The position numbers were made by a program, and so were the translations under genes. The notes beneath the pieces are model-generated. The model had not been told where the DNA came from, ran no database searches, and saw only the letters and a program-made list of their open reading frames with translations. DNA of 22,289 nt, from positions 724,654-746,942 of the forward strand of contig WELB01000027.1 of the NCBI GenBank assembly GCA_009602725.1, written 5' to 3'. This document shows positions 10,490 to 19,661 of this stretch, piece by piece. Each line of letters opens with the position of its first letter. The stretch's first letter is position 1. The DNA comes from Spirogloea muscicola. Lineage: Eukaryota; Streptophyta; Zygnematophyceae; Spirogloeales; Spirogloeaceae.

Positions 10490-10660
10490 CTTTCAGAAGA
10501 GGAAGCGCGGCCAGATTGACTGGTGGCTGGGAAAGGCCAGCCCAAAGGAATGGACAAGGTCCGAGGGAAGCCTGAGTGCGATCGACTAGGACTAAGACAT
10601 CAGCCAGGGAACGCTCAGTAACCTCTAGTCAGGAGATGCAAGTCTGAGTAGCTAGCCGGA
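10490..10660 (-). mobile_element. Minus-strand retroelement 3' tail (copy G)
   Basis: The minus strand reads SYSDLHLLTRGY-TGA with the stop at 10615, then a 3' UTR running down to about 10490. A 6-bp hairpin GGCTGG/CCAGCC (10525-10542) lies at the position equivalent to the plus-strand copies. Little coding sequence is kept. It converges on copy F. The right boundary near 10660, where the GC-rich promoter region starts, is approximate. Confidence 0.5.
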
Positions 10661-10679
10661 GGAAAGACGTCAGAAGGGG

Positions 10680-11324
10680 GCGGGGCGGGGGCTGTGGAAA
10701 GAGGAGCTGGTGCGATCGTCGCCGCCCCGGGCCGACTGCTCAAGTCCTTGCGCACTTGCCCCGGCACGAGGGGTGCTCGACGCGCCACGTGGCTCGTGGG
10801 CGGGGGGCCGCCCCATGGACGCCCTTCCAGAAGGCCCCCCCCCGGCCGCCGTCCGATGGAGGACAAGGTTCATCGGACGGTAGCCTGCAGAGGGGCCCCC
10901 GGCCACGTGGAGGTAAGCGGATCCGGGTGCGTCCGACGTGGCGGCGCATGTGGCGCGTGCTTGCCACGTTGCAAGGCACGCCGATTCAGAATCCTGTGCA
11001 CCAATCAGCGTCCAGATCCGGTGAAATATCCCGAGGCTGGCCCGACGTGGCGCCTCGGGATTCTCCGCGCGGGGGGCCCGCCCTCCCTCCCTTGGAAGGC
11101 TACCATCTCTCCCCAGAAACCAATCGTAGCTGTGACCATCAGCTTGCCTGAAAAGCACATTACCCTCGCCCAAGCCCGCCGGGGTGGCGGGGCCGCCGCC
11201 CGTGCGCGCCCACGTCGGAGGAGGGGGGGAGGAGGGAGGGAGGAGGGGGGGAAGTGGGCGTCCACAAGGCCAGGCCGCGGCTGTGGGCGCCCACCCAACG
11301 AAAGCCTGCGGCGCCTGGCCCGCC
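10680..11324 (+). promoter_or_regulatory. Putative promoter/5' leader of the B-box gene, rich in ACGT boxes
   Basis: Two CACGTG G-boxes occur (core 10786-10791 inside the palindrome GCCACGTGGC, and 10904-10909). Further ACGTGGC or GCCACGT sites lie at 10936-10942, 10973-10979 and 11045-11051, with CCACGTC near 11210. CCAAT boxes lie at 11001-11005 and 11120-11124. In plants such boxes bind bZIP/bHLH and NF-Y factors in light and stress control. Two perfect 10-bp inverted repeats lie at 10849-10880 and 11028-11061. No coding frame is supported. The transcription start is unknown. Confidence 0.5.
11216..11262 (+). other. G-rich tract with G-quadruplex potential
   Basis: Runs of three to seven G separated by short A/AGGA spacers fit the G3+N1-7 quadruplex pattern on the coding strand. 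The tract lies about 60-110 bases upstream of the ATG at 11325 and may be part of the promoter or of the 5' UTR. Confidence 0.5.
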
Positions 11325-11379
11325 ATGGCCGCCGCCGCCTCGCCGCCGCCGCTGCCGCCGTGCGAGCTGTGCGCCGGCG
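11325..11379 (+). CDS. 5' end of a probable B-box (CONSTANS-like) zinc-finger protein, truncated by gap
   Basis: The ATG lies in a strong context (CCGCCATGGCC) and opens MAAAASPPPLPPCELCAG before the sequence is lost in Ns. CELC followed by small residues near the N-terminus is how many plant B-box/CONSTANS-like proteins begin their first zinc finger (C-x2-C of the B-box). This rests on 18 codons only, so the family call is tentative. The ACGT-box-rich upstream region suits a light-regulated gene. Any Cys-pair zinc protein with an Ala/Pro leader is an alternative. Confidence 0.4.
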
Positions 11380-11943
11380 NNNNNNNNNNNNNNNNNNNNN
11401 NNNNNNNNNNNNNNNNNNNNNNNNNNNNNNNNNNNNNNNNNNNNNNNNNNNNNNNNNNNNNNNNNNNNNNNNNNNNNNNNNNNNNNNNNNNNNNNNNNNN
11501 NNNNNNNNNNNNNNNNNNNNNNNNNNNNNNNNNNNNNNNNNNNNNNNNNNNNNNNNNNNNNNNNNNNNNNNNNNNNNNNNNNNNNNNNNNNNNNNNNNNN
11601 NNNNNNNNNNNNNNNNNNNNNNNNNNNNNNNNNNNNNNNNNNNNNNNNNNNNNNNNNNNNNNNNNNNNNNNNNNNNNNNNNNNNNNNNNNNNNNNNNNNN
11701 NNNNNNNNNNNNNNNNNNNNNNNNNNNNNNNNNNNNNNNNNNNNNNNNNNNNNNNNNNNNNNNNNNNNNNNNNNNNNNNNNNNNNNNNNNNNNNNNNNNN
11801 NNNNNNNNNNNNNNNNNNNNNNNNNNNNNNNNNNNNNNNNNNNNNNNNNNNNNNNNNNNNNNNNNNNNNNNNNNNNNNNNNNNNNNNNNNNNNNNNNNNN
11901 NNNNNNNNNNNNNNNNNNNNNNNNNNNNNNNNNNNNNNNNNNN
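11380..11943. other. Assembly gap (564 Ns)
   Basis: Sequence is undetermined. Both flanks are very GC-rich, which is a usual cause of gaps. Frames drawn across the Ns carry no information. Confidence 0.99.

Positions 11944-11987
<44 letters not shown>
11944..11987. repeat. 44-nt A homopolymer abutting the gap
   Basis: An uninterrupted A run directly follows the Ns, in otherwise GC-rich DNA. It could be a true homopolymer, an element's poly(A) tail, or an artefact of gap filling or low-quality read ends. Its position exactly at the gap edge favours an artefact or a hard-to-sequence homopolymer. Confidence 0.8.
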
Positions 11988-11989
<2 letters not shown>

Positions 11990-12115
11990 ACGTTGCCGCC
12001 GCCTGCGCCGTGCCACTGCCCGCACTCGCCGCCGCTGGTCGCCGCGTTGCCGCCGCCGGCCGCCGCCGCTCCAGCTGCCCTTGCTGACTTCTCCTCTAGT
12101 AGTGTACAGAAATGA
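11988..12115 (+). other. GC-rich post-gap fragment, possibly coding
   Basis: About 100 bases of GCC/CCG-rich sequence run to TAG or TGA stops in all three plus frames by about 12160. One frame gives an Ala/Pro-rich peptide ending LADFSSSSVQK (stop before 12116). This could be the 3' coding end of the gene that starts at 11325, but no recognisable motif supports a frame. Confidence 0.25.
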
Positions 12116-12891
12116 TACCACCAGCCAACGATTTCATATTACTCAAATGACCACTAAGTAGATTCGTGGACGGCCTGCATGTTTCCTTGTCGGCAGACAA
12201 GTTGATAGCACCTGCTCAAGTGCTGCAGAGACCACAACATGGCCTCAAATTATGGCCTCTCATACTCATGCAACTCGATGGACACCAGCGGTTTTTGTGT
12301 TGCGGCTGTGTTCATTTAGTTGCAAATGGAACTCCAAGTCTGCAATGGATCACACTTTCGGGAAAGTGTGGTTGTTGTCACGTCTTCAGGAAGTATGATG
12401 CAGTTCTCAGCCTTTTGCTACTTGTGTGGGAGCCAGCCAGTTCTGAAAAGCCATAAGTTGCTAACTGCTGCAGCACTGAAAACAACTGGCAACCCCTGTG
12501 AGGATCACTGCACCCTGGCCTCCAATATCTCTTGTGCAGAAGTGGGTCACTACTGCTTCTGCAGAACACTGATGCATCTTTTAGTGCGCAGTTCAGACTA
12601 CTTAGCAGCATACGTGATTCTACTAGTAAATGTCAGGGGTACAATCTGCCACCAACCGTCTGCTGCTTTATGAGCATGTTAAACACAACTTTGTAAGCAG
12701 CATGGCAAGATGGGATCTCTTGTTCGTATGGCACAACATGGCTTGCATCATTAAAGTGGACCTCAACAACCTGCAACAGCAGCTTACACACAACGGCCCC
12801 AGTTGAAAGTATTGCCGGCAGCCCATCGAGCTGTACTCAAAGTTATGCATGTGACCATGACCTGACCATTACACGCAAGTAATCTGTGTTC
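12116..12891. other. Non-coding stretch between convergent genes
   Basis: No supported coding frame is visible on either strand. Base composition drops to that of introns and UTRs. A plus-strand TGTAA (12692-12696) could end the B-box gene transcript. A minus-strand TGTAA (12873-12869), about 20 bases after the RMC1-like stop, could end that transcript. Both are inferred. Confidence 0.4.
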
Positions 12892-15800
12892 TTAAAGACT
12901 TGGAGTCCTGTGCCCGGCGTTGTACACGCCGCCAAGCTTTGCTACAATGACTCCCCCTGTGCCTGCCTCAGTAGATTCAGAAGAGTAGCCGGCCAGCACG
13001 CGGGCGGCTGCTGCCAGCTGCTGCTCATTGCCGGCCGCCGCTGTCGCCTCCAGAAGAGTGTGCGGTGGATCACCTTGCACCTGGGGCAGGCACACAATCT
13101 CAGGAGCTTGACAAAAAGGCTAGACTGAATATTCATTTCACACCTGACAGTGGCAGGCCACTATGCATATTCTAAGACTGACCTGCCTCAAGACATACAT
13201 TAAGTGAAGCTGAAACATGCTTTGCTCAGAGTGCATGCTTTTGTGCAGAGTGCCCCGCGCGTCCAGTATAGATCAGACTGACAGTGGTGGTGCACTATCA
13301 AGACCCAAGTCAAGCCACAAGCATACCCACAAGCACGTCTGATCACATGGTGCACGTTCTCAGGGTCACGATGATACAATGCATAATTTTCCACGGCGAC
13401 TAACGATGGCAGAGAAGGTGCAAGACAGCAGCACCAGCCCAGCGGACCTGGTGGCGGTGTATGTGACGGAGAGCGGCAAGCGGCTGGTGGGTTGCCAGGA
13501 GCGCAGCCGCGTACTCCCGATGGGCGCCCAGCCGCCGCAGCATGCCGAGACCCGCGCGTGCAAGCGGCGCGCCGAGTTGGAGGAGCTCGTTCGCGACCTC
13601 CACAGAGGGCTCAACAATCTGCGCCCTAAACAGAACACATGTAAGTGTTTAACAAACAAACCTGGCAGTTGACTCATCAGAGCTCCTAAGAACTCTTCAC
13701 AATGTACCCCAAACTCTTTTGTGAGAAGGCTGTATATGCCAACAAAAGTAGCAATTGCAGGATTTCAATTCAACACCTATACTGATGACTAATCATACCT
13801 TGCGGCACTGCTTGCTTTACATCAGCGACAGCAACCAAACTTGGACTGAACAAATATACGTGATCTGAGAATACGTATACCTAGGACATGCATACAGAAA
13901 TTCATGGTTATGGAATAGATTACATAAATAACGAGAATCTAGGTCCAGCACTGGGGACGGCTCATACGATCAAATACGACAGTGCTGACCTGCTGCTCAA
14001 TGCTCATGAGGAGCTTGTGCTCCTGACCATTGCGATGCAGCAGCTCAACAAGGAGGCAGTAAGCGACGGGCGGGAGTGGCAGCATCACTGCCGCGCAGCT
14101 GCACGAAGGAGCAAGGCAATGAGCAGCTGCTCTGTCATATGCAGATCAGGACCAAGCAACTGCTCCAATAGCACAGGTAGCATGCAAGCAACTTCGAGTT
14201 ACAAGCTGACTGCCAAGCACAGGCTGGCAGTCAAATAAACTGCAACTGGAAGCACATAAATTAAGCTAGACAAGCTAGTCAAGCTTGAGTAGGTCTGCTT
14301 GGTCCTCTCTGGACGCATTTGGCACGCAAATGGCTTGTGTGGTGCTCTGTTGCTTGCGACTGACTGGACAAAGCATGTGCTATTGACACAAAAAGTTCTC
14401 AAGTAGGAATGGCATCTTGAGGCAGGCTTTGCTGGTCACAAGGATGCTTAAGGTGCATGGGTTAGGCTCAATTCCGCATTTTGGCCCCAGCATCAATGTT
14501 TGCAACTATCTAGGACTTGAATTGTAAACAAAACCATCAAGGCTAAAGTAAGAAATATATAGAGTTCCTTTAAGAGTCCCACCTTCGGACGTACTCGAGA
14601 ATGACAGCGGCCTTGTAGGTTGCATCCTCTGTCACCCCCACAACCTCCTGCACCACCTCAGCAGGGCTCACCGCCGGCGAGATGACCATCCAGACGCCCT
14701 CTTTGCGGCCGCTACCACCACCGGTCCGGCCCTTGGCCGCGCTGCCAGCTGGGGCCGTGAGGTTGTGGCCGCCACTGCTGCCTCTGCTAGTCGAACCGGC
14801 CTCAGAGACGACGTCCGAGAACGTCACCCGGGCATCGGCCTCCGAACCCTCGCCGTCACTTGGGCACCAGTACTCATGGTGGATATCCTCCTCATGCGCC
14901 GCACAGAACTGCGGCGCGGCTGCCGCAGTGCCGGCGGAGCTCCTGCCTGACGATCCATTCTCGGCCGCCGACCTCGCAGCATCCCTCGCTTTCTCTGCCG
15001 TCCCGGACTTTCTGCCGCTGGTGCTGGCTGTACCAATGTCCAGCGCTCGCTCGCTTGTTGTGGTACTCGGCAACGGCAGGGTCTCCATCGAGCGAGCTGA
15101 TTCTGCTGATTCGGCTGGAAAGGGCCAGGACTCTCAAGCCACAGTTTAGCTGCAGCATGGTCATCCCTAGCACCTGTGGGAGTTTGCATGTGCGGAGGTC
15201 AAGGATGTCGGAGGTGCATGGAGAGAGTGAGGTGCGACTCTTGAGTGTCCAAGGAGAGGGGGGGGACTCTTACAGACAGGATCAGAAAGCACTCAGTCCT
15301 AATTGTCAACCATCAATTGACTTACATCATGACATGCTGGGCATGCCCATCTAAGTGACGAGCAATAGCATGACTCTGACTTTAGGGTTAAGTTTTAGGG
15401 TTTAGGGTTTGGGGTTTTAGCTTATTGGAGTTACCTGTGCCACGGGCCGGCGCTACCAACAAGAGTTGCGCGCCGACGGCCTTGGAAGTGGTTGCAAATG
15501 CAGAGGCCAAGACCGTCATCGCCGCAGAGACTGCCGGCAGCGGCGTCCGCTCCGCCACCATTGACCTCAGCACAACAATTGACAGCTCTTTGGCCTGATA
15601 CAGTCATAGGCGTATGTCAAAGGTAGGTCCACAGTGACCATCAGCTTGTACAGCTCCTTTGCACAGCAAGCTCAATGGTGCGTAGAATTAAGGACATCAA
15701 TAGTTGAGGACATGAAGCTGACCGCCACGACGTCTGCCCTGCGCCGCTGGAGGAAACTCAGCAGCGTGCTCTGATTGGAGCAGCTCGCTGCAATCGCCTG

Positions 15801-18800
15801 CAATAGACATTGACGAGCAGGAGCGACACCGTAAGTTGATGGCCAGAGCTAAGAGTGCAGGACTCCAACGTTATAGTGTGCTGCACATCCAGCTGCAATA
15901 GGGGTCATTAAACCATCTAACATCATTACATAATTAAGTAACAGGAGCACAAATTGAGGTTTAACTTGATGAGCCTTCTAGACACAAGGGTTCAGTGTCT
16001 TGAGTACATGACACTAAAGCCTAAACCTCCGAGAAGTAAAGCAGTAACAAATATCTGAAGATGCAGGATCACTGAGCCTATTTAACATTTTACACAGTAC
16101 ATGAACCGGTCTACTTTGTCACCTCAAAATGACCCAAGACAGACTGCAAGCTGCTAGCTGTATGAAGGTGCCAAGCTGAGAGCTCGCACTCTGAGGTCAA
16201 GGTGCAGCCGCCAGAGGAGGCCTTTCCGATGGTCCAGGATAAGGTCCGGATTCAGGAACACCCAGCCACCAGAGTACAGCTGACCACTCCTGGCTGTGCC
16301 GTTGGCTCCATCTCGGTCCCCGCTGTGAAGCTCGTCACGAGCAGCCCAGCGGCGTCTGTGGGCTGTGCCGCAGTCGCTGGAGCACTCCTCGTCAGAGAGC
16401 GCGGAGCTGTCAGCGTCGTAGCTTACGGAGCCGCCGCCGTTGCCGAAGGGGGCCGAGTCGCTGTCGCATCGGCTGTTTGCATTGCCAAGTTTTCCAATTG
16501 CTGACACACGCTCTGCTCCATTCTCATGGATCCTGAGGGTATCGGCTGATGCAGCAGGACCGAGGGCGTCGCCGGCCTCGCCGAAGAGGACGGCCGGACG
16601 CGGAGGAGCCGGCTGCTGGAAGGCAGCGGAGGGTCGCAATGTGAGAGGAAGTGGCGATGTCAGCGGTTGCACATCTGCAACGGCAAAGAGGTCGTAGAGC
16701 AGGACGACGCCCGAGTCCGTCTGGTGCAAGAGGAGCACGTTGTCGACCACGCTGACAGCAACGTGCGGCGAGTACAGCACCACCGTGCCCTGCACACAAT
16801 AGCAAGACCTTCTGTCAGCACGTCAGCTCAGAAACTAAATAATACATCCCACACATAAGTGTGCAATTTCACTGAGGTCTTGAGCGATCTGGTGAGCTTT
16901 TCCAAGGATATCCGACTTTCGGGCCTAAACCCTCACTGCTTAAGCCAATCCAGGACGAAGCTAACCTAAGGGGCTAGCTACAACATGACGCTTCAAATAT
17001 TTGCACCCATGCCTAAGCGCTATATCTCATTTATATTGCAGATTGAAATGTCAATGTGGATATATATTGGCCCTTAAGAATGCCAGAACCGGAACCAGTA
17101 AGACCTGCGCTGCACAATTCTCCCAAACTCGAGAAAGAGCTGACAGCCTCACCAAGTCCTGCACTGTGAGTTTTACCAGACTAAACCACCAGCAATCTTG
17201 TGCACGAGTCTTAGCAGTGTAGGGCTTCGAGGCAATATACCTGGTGGACAACTGCATCGCAGTAGAACCGAAAGATGTGGAGCTGTAACGCCTGGCGATC
17301 CACCTGCAAGCAGTAGAGCCTTCCGTACCTGCAGCAGCATTGTCAAGTGTTGGTGACACGCTAAGACTAAGAAGCAAAGTGAACTAAGTATACTGAGACT
17401 GGAGCTCCCACTCCCAGAAGCTGACGGAGCTGGTAACTACGTATGAGGGTTTTAAGAGTAGAATTTATTATGTTGGACGTAAGCAGGCTGGTCAAGAGTG
17501 GAGCAGAGGAGCCCTGACATGGTGGTGATGCGGACATCCTCAGAGGCAAGGGCCAAGCGCGGGCTGGCGCCGCCAAGCGTTGCCGCCATTGTGGTGTGGG
17601 ACTTGGTGACCTTCGCCTCAAATTTGGGGACCTTAGTGTGGCCGCCCGCAGCGAACTGCAATTATCATATCCAAGGTGGAGCAGTCTAAGCTTCTTGCAA
17701 GAGACAAACCGACCTGCTTTACAAGCCTCGTGAGAGCCCGTTGGTGAGAGGCTGGGACCAGTTCGCGACCTCGCCAGGGTCAACTGATAGCTTGAAAAAT
17801 GACGTAGTTTTTACCACCACGACTGAGAACACCAGAACTCCAGATCCGGCATGCTAACAAGACATATGCGGACCTGATATGCGGAGAGGGTGCGGCAGAG
17901 GGGCCCCGTCGCAAGGAGCACAAGTCTGCTTTCGTGCGTGTACACGAACCAGGCCACGTCCCCCTTCTTGTGATCCACCAGCCGGAGCCCAGCCTTGCTC
18001 AGGAGTAGCATATATAGCTCCAGGCCGCTGCAAGCCATAACTTTTATTTAGGCAGCTGAAAGACACAATACATTCTTGACACATGAGAATCCTCTGATGG
18101 GAATCCTGGTTGACAGGAGACAGTCTCAGAGTTGTCTAGGCAGGCGGGAATTATGCGCAACAAAAGGAGGAGCGAAGCAACTGCTTTGTCACAGCATCTT
18201 GAAGCTATGTCTCGGAAGGAAATAACTGTCTGCAGAGCTGAGCCATGAACCTCGGCCCCAAATTTCCTGAACCCTAAGCTATACCCACATGCAACTCCTG
18301 AACCCTTGTGCCTTGACTTAAGTGGCTAATATTAAACCCTAGGATCTGCCTACAACTAGAGCTGAAGCTTGCGTCTACTTAGCAAGGACGCAGAGGTCCA
18401 GATTCCAGTATCCTGCTGACGGTAAGTGCAGGTCTGCTTACTTGGACGTGACGAAGACGAGGTCGCAGATGGATGAGTCGGACCAGAAGAAGCCGAGTAT
18501 CCGGGCGCCATGCCGGCACCGCTGCCGGAAGGTCGTGCAGCTGGCGCGGTTGACAAACTCCACCTCGACCGCGCTGCGCTGCACGGCCAGGATCGACCGG
18601 TCCAGCGAGAAGCGGACGGCGAGCACCGGCCCGTCGGCGATGGGGCAGACGGCGGGCAGCGGCGAGAGTGCCGGGTCCTGGTTCACGGGCCACGAGTAGA
18701 TCTGGCGCATACGTGCCAATGTGGTCAGAAGTAATAAGTCCCAAAGTAATTCAACCCAAAGCCCGAAATGTACCTAAGTCATAGTTATGGGCAACGCTTG

Positions 18801-19066
18801 GTCCTGACGTGTGGCCACTGTGCAACGAAGCCAATCGGCGCATACGACATGCAGCCTCTACCAAATAAAACAAAGGCCCCGTGTGGAGGAGATGGGGTTT
18901 GAACCCATGATCTGATAGTAAATTTGTCATTTACCTTGCTCTGCAAGGACACGAGGAGCAGGCGGTTGCCCTCGTCGTACATGACGCCGGCGGCGCCGGG
19001 GATGTCGAAGCGCAGCGGCGGCTGCAGGATGTAGACGTGCGAGAACTGCTGGGCGCCCTCCTCCCC

Positions 19067-19099
<33 letters not shown>

Positions 19100-19132
19100 T
19101 CCGCCACCGCGGTCGCCGTCGGGAGCGTCCAT
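12892..19132 (-). CDS. RMC1: RMC1/Mic1-like protein (Mon1-Ccz1 regulator), complete 12-exon gene
   Basis: Minus-strand exons: 19132-18935, 18701-18442, 18027-17874, 17655-17519, 17328-17241, 16789-16190, 15797-15723, 15594-15435, 15114-14583, 14098-13990, 13618-13448, 13080-12892. Phases agree at every junction: 2673 nt, 890 aa. Recognisable blocks: SHVYILQPPLRFDIPG (exon 1), DGPVLAVRFSLD and ILGFFWSD (exon 2), WFVYTHESRLVLLATG (exon 3), YGRLYCLQVDRQ (exon 5), VSVVDNVLLLHQTDS and YDLFA (exon 6), LSFLQRRRAD (exon 7), and the C-terminal Mic1 domain (about residues 690-865) including VEPSVEVANELLQLG. These match the plant colon-cancer-associated Mic1-like family. Animal RMC1 joins Mon1-Ccz1, the Rab7 exchange factor of late endosomes. 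The protein is longer than land-plant homologues because of low-complexity inserts in exons 6 and 9 and a Gly tract near residues 10-21. The C-terminal 25 residues are unmatched. Confidence 0.9.
15381..15420 (+). repeat. Degenerate interstitial telomere-type repeat (TTTAGGG)
   Basis: Several tandem TTTAGGG/TTTTAGGG-like units, the plant-type telomere sequence, lie in intron 8 of the RMC1-like gene. On the transcribed strand they read CCCTAAA. They may be a scar of break repair, or a telo-box cluster. Confidence 0.7.
18882..18908 (-). other. tRNA 3'-half-like sequence (T-arm plus acceptor strand)
   Basis: On the minus strand ATGGG-TTCAAAC-CCCAT forms a standard T-arm (5-bp stem, 7-nt loop matching TTCRANY). 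A 7-base CTCCTCC and then ACA follow. It also matches an internal B box for RNA polymerase III. The upstream bases are exon 1 and the splice donor of the RMC1-like gene and do not fold into a normal tRNA: the candidate anticodon loop lacks U33 and there is no partner acceptor strand. It is likely a tRNA or SINE remnant in intron 1, or chance. Confidence 0.35.
19068..19100 (-). repeat. GGC trinucleotide tract coding poly-Gly in the RMC1-like protein
   Basis: A run of GGC/GGA codons encodes a Gly stretch at about residues 10-21 of the RMC1-like N-terminus, before the conserved SHVYI block. It is likely disordered and variable in length. Confidence 0.7.
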
Positions 19133-19325
19133 GCCGCCTCCAAGCCCAGTGCCGCAGTCTCAGCGGTCGTCTGCTTTGGCCATCGCCGTCAATGGCAGGC
19201 CGGCAGGCTGCCGGCGACGAAGGCGGCGGCGTACGCGGCTCCTGGGGCGTCCAGGCAGTGCGGCGATGGCGCCACTGGCGCCGTCATCCCTTGCTCTTGA
19301 GCTGCAATCCATTGAGAAACTCGAG

Positions 19326-19374
19326 TCATTGGAACTGGCATAGCCATTCCATGCTCGAAACGGCCGCGCCGGAA

Positions 19375-19417
<43 letters not shown>

Positions 19418-19661
19418 GGGCGACCTGGAGCTGCATGCAAGCCCTGAGGGCGCTGAACTCGGCCTCGCACGCGCCGGCCTCGATGCCCGGCACCTTGCCC
19501 GCCACGCAGCGGCCATACGCCTGCATCTGCGGCGCCGACGGCGGGGCGGCCAGGCCGNAGGCGACGCGGGCGGCATGGCCGCCGCCGCGCGGGCCCGCCG
19601 CGACACGCGCCGGAGCCCTCGCCAGAAAGAAAGAAGAATATGGCTGCTGATAATAAATCAA
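19326..19661 (-). CDS. NDUFAF8-like CX9C mitochondrial assembly protein (first exon boundary uncertain)
   Basis: The minus-strand frame contains PQMQAYGRCVAGKVPG and then C-EAEFSALRA-C (Cys65-x9-Cys75). The AYGRCV...C..EF.AL..C pattern is that of the small complex I assembly factor NDUFAF8, which folds by paired CX9C disulfides in the mitochondrial intermembrane space or matrix-facing assembly pathway. The partner of Cys52 should sit ten residues earlier, but residue 42 is Ser here. An ambiguous base (19558) lies nearby. The start at 19661 is simply the most upstream ATG in frame; an intron acceptor just before AQMQ-like sequence (GCCGCAG at about 19531) is possible. After Gln79, either a poly-Ala tail follows to the stop at 19326 or a GT donor (GTCGCC) splices it away. 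Confidence 0.55.
19375..19416. repeat. (GCG)n trinucleotide repeat
   Basis: About 14 uninterrupted GCG/GCC units code poly-Ala in the minus-strand CX9C frame, or lie in its intron or 3' UTR if the upstream GT donor is used. The tract is likely polymorphic. Confidence 0.8.

Noticed and set aside
10670-12121. Long frames on both strands crossing the N gap (up to about 480 codons)
   Set aside because: Most of their length is undetermined bases and the A homopolymer. The remaining parts are GC-rich shadow frames with no motif.
14682-15149. Plus-strand 155-codon frame opposite RMC1-like exon 9
   Set aside because: Antisense shadow. The minus frame joins in phase with exons 8 and 10 and carries the Mic1-family AVSP...YVRR block.
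19160-19606. Minus-strand Arg/Pro-rich frame overlapping the CX9C frame
   Set aside because: The poly-Pro and poly-Arg arise from the GCG repeat read out of frame. The alternative frame has the CX9C motif.
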